Part shown: positions 1-8,535 of the stretch, in pieces
How the letters are laid out: every line of letters begins with the position of its first letter
How positions within the stretch are numbered: the stretch's first letter is position 1
Assembly (NCBI GenBank): GCA_963804055.1
Contig: CAWDOU010000011.1
Span: 307,152-371,151, forward strand
Reading direction: 5' to 3'
DNA: 64,000 bases
Source: Bog-473 sp963804055
GTDB lineage: Bacteria > Actinomycetota > Acidimicrobiia > Acidimicrobiales > RAAP-2
Position numbers and translations under genes: made by a program
Notes under the pieces: generated by a model
Told to the model about the DNA's origin: nothing
The model's input: the letters and a program-made list of their open reading frames with translations, nothing else
The model's database searches: none

Positions 1-38
1 CGCCACACGGCCTGACCCACACCGGAGCACCGGAGCCC

Positions 39-851
39 ATGTCGATCGACTACGCCCTCGGTGACGACCATGTCGTCACCATCACCATCAACCGCCCCGA
101 AGCGCGCAACTCCATGGACATGGAGCACTTCTTCCAGTTGCGCTCGGCCTGGGACCGCTTCGGTGAGGACGACGACGCCTATGTCGCCATCATCACCGGG
201 GTCGGGAAGGACTTCTGCGTCGGGGCCGACCTCAAGACCTACATCCCGCAGATCACCGAGCTGCAGAGCAAGATGAAGGCCGGCGGGCGTCCCGAGGAGC
301 TCGGCGGATACCGGCTCGACGACGGGGTCAAGGCCGTCCTGCGCGGCACCAAGCTCTACAAGCCGATCATCGCTGCGGTCAACGGCGTCTGCGTGGCCGG
401 TGGCATGGAGATGCTCGGGGGCACCGACCTGCGGGTGGCCAGCGACACCGCCACATTCGGGGTGATGGAGCCCAAGCGCGGCCTGTTCGCCGGCGGGGGC
501 ACCACGGTGCGCCTCCCCCGCCAGGTCCCCTGGCCCGCCGCCATGGAGCTGCTGCTGTGCGCCGACCAGGTGCCGGCGCAACGGGCGTACGAGATGGGCC
601 TCGTCAACGAGGTCTGCCGGCCGGCCGACCTGATGGAGCGCGCGTTCGACTACGCCCACCGCATCACGGCCAACGGGCCCTTCGCCGTCCGCAAGACCAA
701 GGAGTCGGCGTTGCGCGGGCTGGCCACCGATATGAAGGAGGCCTACCGGATCGAGTCGGAGATCTCCGGCGAGGTCTTCAGCAGCGAGGACGCCAAGGAA
801 GGGCCGAAGGCCTTCGCCGAGAAGCGGGCGCCGAATTGGCAGAACCGCTGA
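39..851 (+). CDS. Enoyl-CoA hydratase/isomerase (crotonase) family protein
   Basis: Crotonase-fold protein of 270 aa, the usual single-domain length. The family adds water to, isomerises or otherwise reworks acyl-CoA thioesters in the cytoplasm. The oxyanion-hole stretch (GADLKTY, residues 62-68) and the second loop (VNGVCVAGGMEM, 114-125) are present. The two glutamates used by rat mitochondrial hydratase align with E124 and E144, so a genuine hydratase is plausible. The ATG lies 38 bases from the window edge, so upstream partners are unseen; the next gene is convergent. The acyl substrate cannot be read from the sequence. Confidence 0.9.
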   Translation: MSIDYALGDDHVVTITINRPEARNSMDMEHFFQLRSAWDRFGEDDDAYVAIITGVGKDFCVGADLKTYIPQITELQSKMKAGGRPEELGGYRLDDGVKAVLRGTKLYKPIIAAVNGVCVAGGMEMLGGTDLRVASDTATFGVMEPKRGLFAGGGTTVRLPRQVPWPAAMELLLCADQVPAQRAYEMGLVNEVCRPADLMERAFDYAHRITANGPFAVRKTKESALRGLATDMKEAYRIESEISGEVFSSEDAKEGPKAFAEKRAPNWQNR

Positions 852-872
852 CCTGACGGGCTACGGCTACGG

Positions 873-1853
873 CTACGGACGGTGGCCGCGTAGGCGGCGG
901 TGTCGCAGGGGGACGACGAGCTCGGTGATGAGGGCGATCAGCGCCCCGCCCACGACCCCGAAGAGGACGCCCGAGTAGAAGGCGTCGTTGTTCTCGTGCT
1001 GCGCCGCGCTCGAGTTGGTGGCGGCGACCTGAATCACCTGTGGGGTGTCCTTGATGACCCATGTCCACGACGTCGGCGCCGCGATCGTCGGATGCGGGTC
1101 GGTCTGGATGGCGAAGTTGGCCGTGTTGTTCCCCTCCTCGAGAGAGAGCGTCCGCGTGACCGTCGCGACGCCGAGGTCGCTGTCCTGCGGGATCTCCGTG
1201 AACGGGATCGCGCTCGAGATCCCACGCAAGGGCGGGAAGCGGACGCTGAGATACGGCCCACTGAGGGTGAAGGGGGAGCCGGTGTCCCAGTGGAGACAGA
1301 GCCCGGGCGGGGGCAAGGTGTCGCCCACCGAGGTCTCCGTCGGGAGGGGAGGCACGACCAAGGCGGGCGTGGACGCCTGCATCGGATAGGCGACCGTGCC
1401 GTACCGGTACCTCGAATGCGCCGCACACGGCCGCGCCGAGCCCGGATTCAAGACGATGTAACCCCAACGGGTGCTGGGCAGCGGCTTGCCGTCGAACATG
1501 ACCACCGGACCCCTTTCGATGCTGGCCGCCCCGGCCGCTTGCGGGCCGGACAGAAGGGTGTACGCGGCCGAGTCCACCAACGGGACGACCCCCTGGGTGT
1601 AGATCGCGGTCACCTTGAGGGTGGCCCCCTCGTTGCCCGCCTGCGTCAGAGTCTGCGTGGCCGCGAAGCCGGATCCGGCGATGAGGATCCGAAGTCCCTG
1701 TGGCACCGGCTGGAACCCGTTGGAATCGGGATGCAACTCCCAGCCGACGATCCCCAACGTGACGCAGATGACCACGAGCGCCACCACGAGCGCGACGTGG
1801 AGCTCCTCGAAGTAGCCGCCGCGTGCTGCGGGCTCCGGACCGGGCTCGGACAT
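873..1853 (-). CDS. Two-pass membrane protein of unknown function
   Basis: 326 aa, no family recognised. One hydrophobic segment sits near the N-terminus (about residues 19-38) and one near the C-terminus (about 292-313), the latter followed by an Arg/His-rich tail. This suggests both ends are cytoplasmic with a roughly 250-residue extracellular domain rich in Val, Thr, Pro and Gly. Two cysteines fall in the outer part (GSARPCAAHS and PPGLCLHWD) and could pair. A GGGAGGG run lies about 12 bases before the ATG. It is followed on the same strand by nothing close and converges with the crotonase gene. Function unknown. Confidence 0.6.
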   Translation of the reverse strand: MSEPGPEPAARGGYFEELHVALVVALVVICVTLGIVGWELHPDSNGFQPVPQGLRILIAGSGFAATQTLTQAGNEGATLKVTAIYTQGVVPLVDSAAYTLLSGPQAAGAASIERGPVVMFDGKPLPSTRWGYIVLNPGSARPCAAHSRYRYGTVAYPMQASTPALVVPPLPTETSVGDTLPPPGLCLHWDTGSPFTLSGPYLSVRFPPLRGISSAIPFTEIPQDSDLGVATVTRTLSLEEGNNTANFAIQTDPHPTIAAPTSWTWVIKDTPQVIQVAATNSSAAQHENNDAFYSGVLFGVVGGALIALITELVVPLRHRRLRGHRP

Positions 1854-1954
1854 CGCCGCACCGTACCCTCCCGAGGTGCTGGATGCACCGGGGTTGCAGT
1901 CAATCTCCTGCGCTGTCAGCTCGCCGACTCGTCGTCATCGGAGTGGGGCGATGG

Positions 1955-2767
1955 TCAGCGCTGCAGGGCGTAGACCATCGTCACCTGGTCCGACTCGACC
2001 TGGGTGCCGGGAGCGAGGGGGACGGACGTCGCCCCTGCGGCCGGCAGCGCGGCCTGGAAGCCCTCGTTCGACAACGGGTTCGTCGGCTGGGTGTTGTCGG
2101 TGATGGAGCACACGGGCCCGAGAGAGCGGCCGGCGGCGGCGGCCATGGCGTGTGCATGGGCGACGGCCTGGTGGACGGCGGCGGTGCGGGCCTTGTCCTG
2201 CACCGCAGAGGGGTTGGCGAACGAGAACGTCAGCGCGTCGACCTGGGCGGCGTTCCCGCTGGCGCTGACGACGGCGTCGATGGCGGCCCCCTCGGTCGAC
2301 GGGTTCCGCATGGTGGCGGTGATGGTCTCGGTGGCCTGATAGCCCGTCAGGGTGGCGACACCGTGGGGGTACGAATACTGCGGCGAGAGATTCAGCCCGG
2401 TCGTCTGCGTGTCCCGGGCCGCCACGCCATTGTCCGTGAGAGCCGCCAGCGCCTGTGCGACCTTGGCGTTGTTCTGGCTCAGCGCGGCGGCCGAGCTGCC
2501 CGCAGCGGTGCTGAAGCCGAAGACCGCCGTGAGGACGTCAGGCGTGCCCGCGCCCTGACCGCTTCCCTGGACGGTGAGGTGGGGTGCGGACGCGGCGCAG
2601 CTGGCCTGCGTGGTCGACGGGGTGGCGGCCGCCGAGCCGGCGCGAGCCGGCCCGAAGGCGATCCCACCCAGGACGAGCGCCCCCACGACCACCGCCACCG
2701 CGGCCCAGCCCCGCCACACCGACCAGCGGCCCGACGCAGCCCGGTCCTGCTCCCGTTGTCCGACCAT
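1955..2767 (-). CDS. SIMPL domain-containing secreted/anchored protein
   Basis: 270 aa. A basic N-terminus and hydrophobic segment (about residues 20-42) act as signal anchor, then an Ala/Thr-rich linker and a SIMPL (DUF541) domain from about residue 58 to the end. Diagnostic features are the early VQGSGQ stretch (SIMPL domains open with VxGxG), the ALTDNGVAARDTQTTGLNL block and the YQATETITATMRN strand. SIMPL proteins are periplasmic or surface proteins linked to stress or envelope function; the biochemical role is unsettled. Two Cys (QASCAAS, GPVCSIT) may form a disulfide. A short inverted repeat CCTGT-CCGGC-ACAGG (2791-2805) lies just upstream, and GGGAGGG precedes the ATG by 9 bases. Confidence 0.8.
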   Translation of the reverse strand: MVGQREQDRAASGRWSVWRGWAAVAVVVGALVLGGIAFGPARAGSAAATPSTTQASCAASAPHLTVQGSGQGAGTPDVLTAVFGFSTAAGSSAAALSQNNAKVAQALAALTDNGVAARDTQTTGLNLSPQYSYPHGVATLTGYQATETITATMRNPSTEGAAIDAVVSASGNAAQVDALTFSFANPSAVQDKARTAAVHQAVAHAHAMAAAAGRSLGPVCSITDNTQPTNPLSNEGFQAALPAAGATSVPLAPGTQVESDQVTMVYALQR

Positions 2768-2863
2768 CTGTCTGCCCTCCCGCGTCCGGACCTGTCCGGC
2801 ACAGGAGAGACGCTCGTGGCGACCGTTCGGTTCGACGGCCGGCCGGCCGCACGGGACGGCGCG

Positions 2864-3184
2864 TCAGTCGGGTGGTCCGGCCCGGCGCAGGGAGAGGAGT
2901 GACGGAAAGCCCACGACGAAGGTCTGCAGACGCCAGCCGCGCGGCGACAGGCCGCGGCGCTTGGCCATCCGTCCGGCCGCCACGGCCTCGACGGCATGGA
3001 TCACGGCGGTCCCGATCAACATGGCCTGGAGCGTCTCCCGGGGCGGCAGCGCGTCGCCGGCCATGTCGTTCACCTTCTCGTAGGCGGTCTTGCTCACCGC
3101 CAGCTTCGTGAGGGCGACGATGCCGCCATCGAGCAGGAGGAACCACAACAGCGAGGGTCGGACGACGGTGCGTGCCATGCGCAC
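2864..3184 (-). CDS. Small membrane protein resembling DUF4499
   Basis: 106 aa with two hydrophobic segments (about residues 8-30 and 52-71) and a C-terminal signature, RGW-LQTF-VGFPSLLSL. The spacing of IHAVEA, a basic loop and LQTF-x2-G recalls the DUF4499 (TMEM254-like) family from memory; not checked by search. It starts three bases after the rlmN stop on the same strand, so it is probably cotranscribed with rlmN. GTG at 3184 or ATG at 3178 could start it; neither has a clear ribosome binding site, which suggests coupling to rlmN translation. Function unknown. Confidence 0.6.
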   Translation of the reverse strand: MRMARTVVRPSLLWFLLLDGGIVALTKLAVSKTAYEKVNDMAGDALPPRETLQAMLIGTAVIHAVEAVAAGRMAKRRGLSPRGWRLQTFVVGFPSLLSLRRAGPPD

Positions 3185-3187
3185 GTT

Positions 3188-4249
3188 CTAGCGAGCGGGG
3201 GTGCCGGGGAGCAACCGGACGTCCGGCCGCCGCGCCGATGCAAGGCGGGGGGAGGCGGCGAGCTGCCCGCAGGCAGCGTCGATCTCCGCGCCCCGGGTCA
3301 CGCGGATGGTGGCGTTGACGCCGAGTGCGCTGAGCTGGTCACGGAACCGGCCCACGTGGACGCGACTCGAACCGACCACCGGATAGCCGGGCGTCGGGTT
3401 GAGCGGGATGAGGTTGACGTGGGCGCCGAGGGGGCGGGCGAAGGCGGCCAGCTCGGTGGCGTCGCTCCCCCGGTCGTTGACGTCGTCGATCATGGCCCAC
3501 TCGATGGACAGGCGGCGTCCGCTGGCCGCCACGTAGTCGGCGCAGGCCCCCGCCAGCATGTCGAGGGGGTAGCGGCGGTTGATGGGCACGAGCGCATCTC
3601 GGAGCTCGTCGTTGGCGGCGTGCAGCGACACGGCGAGGTTCACGGGCAGCGTCTCGGCGGCCAGACGCCTGATGCCGGGCACGATGCCGACGGTGGAGAG
3701 CGTCAGGTGGCGCGCCGAGATGCCCATGTCCGAGTGGAGGCGCTCGACCGCCGCCCAGACACGGTCGTAGTTGGCCAGGGGCTCGCCCATCCCCATGAAG
3801 ACGATGTTGGAGACGCGGCGCGGACGGGCCTCCCGCATGGCGACGGCGACCTGCTCGACGATCTCGCCCTGGGTCAGCTGGCGCTGGAAGCCGGCCTGGC
3901 CGGTGGCGCAGAACTGACAGGCCATGGCGCAGCCGGCCTGGGTGGAAACGCAGACGGTGACCCGGTCCGGGTAGCGCATGAGGACCGTCTCGACCTTGGC
4001 CTGGTCGTGGAGGCCCCAGAGCCACTTCGTCGTCTCGCCCTTGTCGGCCGAACGGCGGGACAGCTCCCGGAGCGCCGGAGGGAGCGCGTCGGCGAGGGCG
4101 CTGCGGAGGGCGGCCGGGAGGTCGGTCATGTCCTCGGGGCGCTGCACCCGGGCGTGGAGACCGTCCCAGACCTGGCGGACGCGGTACGACGGCTCGTCGA
4201 CGAGGAGTTGGCCGAGCTCCTGTCGCGTCAGGTCGTAGGGCGTCGGCAT
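3188..4249 (-). CDS. rlmN: 23S rRNA (adenine(2503)-C(2))-methyltransferase RlmN
   Basis: Radical SAM enzyme that methylates C2 of A2503 in 23S rRNA (and A37 of some tRNAs) in the cytoplasm. 353 aa, normal length. The family's Cx3Cx2C cluster motif is C107-C111-C114 (CAMACQFC). The two cysteines needed for the methyl-relay mechanism are also present: C100 (RVTVCVSTQ) and C327 in the C-terminal DAACGQLA. MGMGEPLANYD and LSTVGI are further RlmN signatures. The gene begins at ATG 4249 and is followed at three bases by a small membrane protein gene. Confidence 0.97.
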   Translation of the reverse strand: MPTPYDLTRQELGQLLVDEPSYRVRQVWDGLHARVQRPEDMTDLPAALRSALADALPPALRELSRRSADKGETTKWLWGLHDQAKVETVLMRYPDRVTVCVSTQAGCAMACQFCATGQAGFQRQLTQGEIVEQVAVAMREARPRRVSNIVFMGMGEPLANYDRVWAAVERLHSDMGISARHLTLSTVGIVPGIRRLAAETLPVNLAVSLHAANDELRDALVPINRRYPLDMLAGACADYVAASGRRLSIEWAMIDDVNDRGSDATELAAFARPLGAHVNLIPLNPTPGYPVVGSSRVHVGRFRDQLSALGVNATIRVTRGAEIDAACGQLAASPRLASARRPDVRLLPGTPAR

Positions 4250-4296
4250 CGGTCCAGGCTACGGGGGACGGGGACGGGGCGGCGTTCCGTCCCCGG

Positions 4297-5454
4297 CTAG
4301 TTGGGGTCGGTGCCCAGGATGACCGTGCCGGCCGCGGTGAACCAGCCGCTGGTCCCGTTCACGCAGGCCAGCGTGGCGTCGGGCACCTGGCGTTCGCCGC
4401 CTTCGCCCCGGAGCTGTGTGACGGCCTCAATGAGCAGGAACATCCCCCGCATGCCGGGTTGGCAGGCGGACAGGCCGCCCCCGTCGGTGTTCGTGGGCAG
4501 TGCCCCGCCGACGCGGAGCTTGCCGTCCTCGACGAAGGCACCGCCCTCGCCCTTCTTGCAGAAGCCCAGGCCCTCGAGCGTCAAGATGACCATCGGGGTG
4601 AACGCGTCGTAGACCTGGGCGACGTCGATGTCCGCCGGGGTGACGCCGGCACGCTCGAAGGCCAGCTTCCCCGAGCGGACGCAGGGCGACTCGGTGAAGT
4701 CCTCCCACTCGCTCATGGTCGTATGGGAGGCGGCCTCGCCCGTGCCGAGCACCCAGACGGGCGCCTTGGCGCAGTCGCGGGCGCGCTCCTCGTGCGTCAT
4801 GACGATGGCACCGCCGCCGTCGGTGCGGATGCAGCAGTGGAGCTTGGTCAGCGGGTCCCACACCATCGGCGCGTCCACCACGTCGTCGATCGTGATGGGG
4901 TCCCGGTAGAAGGCGTCGGGGTTCAGGCCGGCGTTGTAACGGGTGGACACGGCCACCTCGGCCAGCTGTTCGATGGTCGTGCCGAACTCGTGCATGTGGC
5001 GCCGGGCCACCATGGCGTAGTGCGACCCCACCGGGTGCCCGAACGGTGCGGAGAACTGGGTCGGGCCCCGGGTCCCGAAGGAGAGGTTGGCCATGCGCAG
5101 CTTCTTCTTGAGGTCGGCCCGCTGCGTGGAGCCGTAGGTGAGCACGACGACCTCGACGAGGCCCTGGGCGATGGCCGCCGCCGCGTGCTCGACCATGAAC
5201 TCCCAGATGCTGCCGCCATGACCGGTCGAGTCCACCCAGTTGGGCCGCAGGCCGAGATACTCGGCCAGCTCCACGGGCGGCAACGCACCGGTCAGCGACA
5301 TGAAGCCGTCGACCTCGGACTTGTCGATCCCCGCGTCGCCCAGCGCACGGGTCGTGCCCTGGAAATTCAGCTCGAAGGCCGTCTTGTCGTCGACCCGCCC
5401 ACAGTCGGACGTCGACGCGCCCACGATCGCCACCCGACGACTCCGACCCGTCAT
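4297..5454 (-). CDS. Thiolase-fold (SCP-x/Ltp-type) protein, catalytic residues missing
   Basis: 385 aa from the ATG in MTGRSRRVAIVGA; the longer reading frame upstream has non-coding composition. Thiolase superfamily, closest in style to SCP-x/lipid-transfer and Ltp steroid-aldolase types. Where catalytic thiolases carry the nucleophilic Cys, this protein reads TGHGGSIWEF. The usual GHPxGxxG histidine motif is replaced by GGLSACQPGMRG, while a C-terminal CVNGTSGW remains. It is therefore unlikely to do Claisen thiolysis; a retro-aldol or scaffolding role, usually with a DUF35 partner, is an inference from relatives. It is divergent from a crotonase-fold gene (5676) over a 221-bp gap in which I see no clear operator. 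Confidence 0.75.
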   Translation of the reverse strand: MTGRSRRVAIVGASTSDCGRVDDKTAFELNFQGTTRALGDAGIDKSEVDGFMSLTGALPPVELAEYLGLRPNWVDSTGHGGSIWEFMVEHAAAAIAQGLVEVVVLTYGSTQRADLKKKLRMANLSFGTRGPTQFSAPFGHPVGSHYAMVARRHMHEFGTTIEQLAEVAVSTRYNAGLNPDAFYRDPITIDDVVDAPMVWDPLTKLHCCIRTDGGGAIVMTHEERARDCAKAPVWVLGTGEAASHTTMSEWEDFTESPCVRSGKLAFERAGVTPADIDVAQVYDAFTPMVILTLEGLGFCKKGEGGAFVEDGKLRVGGALPTNTDGGGLSACQPGMRGMFLLIEAVTQLRGEGGERQVPDATLACVNGTSGWFTAAGTVILGTDPN

Positions 5455-5675
5455 GTGCCGCCCACGGTAACGGGGTGGGGAGCGACCCGACAATTCGCCG
5501 GGCGATCGTCCGAATACCCCCCTCACCGGGGACGATGCGGGCGGCGGACCGGATCGACACTGCCGTGGACGCCCGATACGGTGAGTGCCCCCGTGGGCCC
5601 TCTCCGGGCCGGCCGGATGGCGCGGTGGCGCGGTCGCGAACAAGCCCGACACCCCTAAAGGAGCCCGAGGAGACG

Positions 5676-6515
5676 ATGAGCGACACGACGGAGAGCCCGG
5701 CGGGCGACGACCTGATCCGCCGGATCGAGGACGGGATCTGCTGGATCATCCTCAACCGGCCGGATGCGGGGAACGCCATGACCCAGTTCATGCGGGATCA
5801 GATCGCCGCCTGGGTCCGCGACGCCTCCTCGGACCTCTTCGTCCGGGTGGTCGTCATCACCGCTGCCGGTGAGAAGGCCTTCTGCTCGGGTGCCGACCTC
5901 CGTGGTGGCCGCCTGGCCCCCCGGCCGAAGCCCGACGACGCGCCCGACAACGTCGTGGGTGACGCGTCGCGGATGATCCGTGACGGCTGGCAGGCCCTCG
6001 TCACCTCGATCCTCGACTGCGAGAAGCCGGTCATCGCCGGCGTCAACGGTACCGCCGCCGGCGGCGGCATGCACCTGGCCCTGGCGTGCGACCTCGTCGT
6101 GATGGCCGAGGAGGCCAAATTCGTCGAGGTGTTCGTCCGGCGGGGCATCGCGCCCGATGCCGGCGGCGCCTGGATCCTGACCCGGCTGGTGGGGATCCAG
6201 AAGGCCAAGGAGCTGTTCTTCTTCGGCGACGACGTCCCGGCAGCCGAGGCCTACCGGATCGGCCTGGTCACCCGGCTCGTCCCCCGTGCCGAGCTGCGGT
6301 CGACGCTCGAGGAGATGGCAGGCCGGCTGGCCAGCGGCCCGACCAAGGCCATCGGGGTGGCCAAATGGCTGACCAACCGGGCCCTCGACGTCGACCGGGC
6401 CACCTCGCTCTACGACGAGGCCGTCGGGCAGGAGCTGCTCACGAACACCGTGGATTCCAAGGAGGGCATCGCCAGCTTCGTCGAGCGACGGCCGGCCGAG
6501 TTCAAGGGCTGGTAA
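5676..6515 (+). CDS. Enoyl-CoA hydratase/isomerase family protein lacking both catalytic Glu
   Basis: 279 aa from ATG 5676 (MSDTTESPAG), preceded by AAAGGAG and GAGGAG motifs; the in-frame extension upstream is not coding-like. Crotonase fold with oxyanion-hole segments FCSGADLRGG (69-78) and NGTAAGGGMHLALACD (124-139). At the two positions that hold glutamates in hydratases this protein has H133 (GGGMHLAL) and F153 (VEVFVRRG), so simple hydration is unlikely; isomerase, hydrolase or dechlorinase-like members of the family have other residues here. It is divergent from the thiolase-fold gene at 4297, suggesting a shared lipid or ring-degradation role. Substrate unknown. Confidence 0.85.
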   Translation: MSDTTESPAGDDLIRRIEDGICWIILNRPDAGNAMTQFMRDQIAAWVRDASSDLFVRVVVITAAGEKAFCSGADLRGGRLAPRPKPDDAPDNVVGDASRMIRDGWQALVTSILDCEKPVIAGVNGTAAGGGMHLALACDLVVMAEEAKFVEVFVRRGIAPDAGGAWILTRLVGIQKAKELFFFGDDVPAAEAYRIGLVTRLVPRAELRSTLEEMAGRLASGPTKAIGVAKWLTNRALDVDRATSLYDEAVGQELLTNTVDSKEGIASFVERRPAEFKGW

Positions 6516-6553
6516 TCGGGCCGGGCGGCTCCCCGGCCCGGCAGACCGCTGCC

Positions 6554-7432
6554 CTACGGCGCCGCCGTCGTCGACGTCGACGAGGCGCCACCGCCGCTGC
6601 CCACGGTCGTCGTGGTCTGTGACGGGGCGGGGGATGTCGTGGTCGTGGACCCACCCGTGGGGGCCGTGCTGCTCGTCGCCGTGGGCGCCGTCGACGACGT
6701 CGACGACGTCGTCGTCGTCGAGGTTCCCGTGGTCGAGGTCGTCGACGAGGTCGAGGTCGACGTCGACGTCGTCGAGGTGGTCGTCGGGGAGGCGGGGGGC
6801 GGGTTGATGAGGTTGTTCACCGACGTGCCCGTGTCCGATCCGCCGAAGATGGCGGACAACGGCTTGCCCGATATCAGCTCGATCGCCGTGATCAGCAGCA
6901 GCGCCAGCACGAAGACGATCACCGCGGCGACCGCAATCGTCTGCCACGAGAACCGTCGTCCCGCGGCGGCCGAGCGGGGCCCGGCGGGCGGCAGCGGCCG
7001 CGTCGAGGCCTGCAGACGCTCGGTGGCGGGGGCGTCCGTCACCGCCGAGATCTCCAGGCGCTCGGTCTGCCCGACCGGCGCCGCGGTCGACGCCATCTCG
7101 ACCGTCTCGGCACCCGCATCGTCGGTCGGGGACGTCTGGCCCATCAGCCGCGTCGGGGCCGACGACGTCGAGCCGCGGGTGTCCCCCGACGCACCGGTCC
7201 CCCCGAGCCGGCGGAGCAGCAACGCCGTGTCCGGGGCTTTGACCACCACCTGCTTGACCGCCTCGTGCCCCCGTTCGATCGACTGGGCCACGAAGGCGGT
7301 GCCGATGGTGGCCGCCGCCGATCCGATCGCCACACCCACGATGGTCCCCTTGACCCCGAAGGTGGACGCGATGACGGCGGCGATCACCGCCCCGGCCGTC
7401 GAGGCCAGGATCTGGCGAAACGAGAACTTCAC
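6554..7432 (-). CDS. Membrane protein with Ser/Thr-rich C-terminal tail
   Basis: 292 aa starting at GTG 7432. The N-terminus has glycine/alanine-rich hydrophobic stretches (about 10-50) that look like a glycine-zipper pair. A charged, low-complexity middle is followed by a transmembrane segment (about 171-192, TIAVAAVIVFVLALLLITAI). Residues about 215-290 are almost only Ser, Thr, Pro, Gly and Ala. The tail is encoded by GTC/GAC-type repeats (6690-6780 in the plus sense) that make the DNA locally repetitive. A cell-surface, possibly glycosylated tail is an inference. No enzymatic domain seen; the SRPBCC gene upstream ends 10 bases before this start. Confidence 0.6.
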   Translation of the reverse strand: MKFSFRQILASTAGAVIAAVIASTFGVKGTIVGVAIGSAAATIGTAFVAQSIERGHEAVKQVVVKAPDTALLLRRLGGTGASGDTRGSTSSAPTRLMGQTSPTDDAGAETVEMASTAAPVGQTERLEISAVTDAPATERLQASTRPLPPAGPRSAAAGRRFSWQTIAVAAVIVFVLALLLITAIELISGKPLSAIFGGSDTGTSVNNLINPPPASPTTTSTTSTSTSTSSTTSTTGTSTTTTSSTSSTAPTATSSTAPTGGSTTTTSPAPSQTTTTVGSGGGASSTSTTAAP

Positions 7433-7442
7433 TCAGGGGTGT

Positions 7443-7958
7443 CTAGTCGCCCGCCAGGGGTCGGACCGCGCGGGCGATGAACTGGCGGGCCCCTGAATCG
7501 AGCACCCAGTCGTGGCCGAAACGGGCGATGGGGGCAGCAAAACGGGAGACCAGCCGCAGGGCGGTGTTCCCGGGGGCAAGGGAGCTGTGCAGCGTCGCCA
7601 CGCACCCGGCGTCCGCGTCGTCGAACATGAGGGTCGCCCCGCCCACCACGTCCCCGTCGACCGTGGCCCGCACCAGCTTGGCCTCCTCGACGTGGTCGAT
7701 CTCGACACCGAACCGCACGAGATACGGCACCGGCGGCTGCACCTCGCAGCGCCACGACGCACCCTCGGCGAAGCCAGCCGCGTCGAACCCCCGCAGCCAC
7801 GGCCACCAGCTTCGGTAGCTCGCCACATCGGTGATCAGGCTCCAGACGTCCTCCCGGGGCAGCGGCAGGTCGTACCGGTGCACCGTCGTGATGGCCCCAG
7901 GGATGTGCGCCGCCGGCCCGGACCCGGACCCGGTCCCGCCGTCGCCGCTGTCGTTCAC
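7443..7958 (-). CDS. SRPBCC (START-like) family protein
   Basis: 171 aa. The chosen start is GTG 7958, whose GTGA overlaps the stop of the DinB gene (7955), so translation is coupled; the longer frame runs antisense-like through the DinB gene. The helix-grip signatures are VHRYDLPLPREDVWSLITD near the start, YRSWWPWLRG, and a long C-terminal helix. SRPBCC proteins bind hydrophobic ligands or act as cyclases, hydrolase activators or toxins; no catalytic residue can be named here. It belongs to a two-gene unit with DinB and lies upstream of the Ser/Thr-tail gene. Confidence 0.8.
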   Translation of the reverse strand: MNDSGDGGTGSGSGPAAHIPGAITTVHRYDLPLPREDVWSLITDVASYRSWWPWLRGFDAAGFAEGASWRCEVQPPVPYLVRFGVEIDHVEEAKLVRATVDGDVVGGATLMFDDADAGCVATLHSSLAPGNTALRLVSRFAAPIARFGHDWVLDSGARQFIARAVRPLAGD

Positions 7959-8476
7959 TCCCCGACGGACCCGTCGATCTGCTCCCGCAGCAGGTCGGCG
8001 TGCCCGTTGTGTCGGGCGTACTCCTCCACCATGTGGATCATGATCCACCGCAGCGAGATCGGCCGACCGCCGCTCGCCGCCGCCGCCAAGGCGTCGAGAC
8101 CCGGGGCGCCGTCGACGATGTCCCGGGACGTCTCGCACTGCTGCATGAACAGTTCTACGTCCGCCATGGCCGACGAGGATTGGAGGTCGTTGAAATCGGC
8201 GTCGGGATCGTCCCGCAGCGAGATCGGCTCCGGCGACGCCGAGCCCGCGAAGACATGGTCGAACCAGTGCCATTCGACGTACGTCATGTGCCGCACGAGC
8301 CCCAAAAGGCTGAGCGACGAAGGGGCAACGCCGCGGCGCACCAACGCCTCCCCGTCGAGCAACTCGCACTTCCACAGCAGCGTGCTCCGCTGGTAGTCGA
8401 GCCACGCCGCGAGCATGGTCGCCTCGTCGCCCGTCATCGGCGGCTCGGGCCGGGACACCGCAGGCAGCACCGACAC
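7955..8476 (-). CDS. DinB/DUF664 family protein (putative metal-dependent)
   Basis: 173 aa. Four-helix-bundle DinB-like protein of the DUF664 type seen in actinobacteria. The bundle motif LLGLVRHMTYVEWHWFDHVF carries candidate metal-binding His, and a second His lies in the late helix IMIHMVEEYARHNGH. Relatives are either thiol-dependent (mycothiol) transferases or uncharacterised. The start is uncertain: ATG 8476 or the internal MTGDEAT at 8437 fits the family better. It is coupled by a GTGA overlap to the SRPBCC gene downstream. Confidence 0.8.
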   Translation of the reverse strand: MSVLPAVSRPEPPMTGDEATMLAAWLDYQRSTLLWKCELLDGEALVRRGVAPSSLSLLGLVRHMTYVEWHWFDHVFAGSASPEPISLRDDPDADFNDLQSSSAMADVELFMQQCETSRDIVDGAPGLDALAAAASGGRPISLRWIMIHMVEEYARHNGHADLLREQIDGSVGE

Positions 8477-8535
8477 AGGCTAACGGGGCCGTCCGGCGAA
8501 ATCATCGGGTGAGAAGGGGCCGGTAGCATTGCCCC

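Noticed and set aside
6690..6780. GTC/GAC-rich tract as regulatory repeat
   Set aside because: It encodes the Ser/Thr tail of the gene at 6554 and follows its codons.
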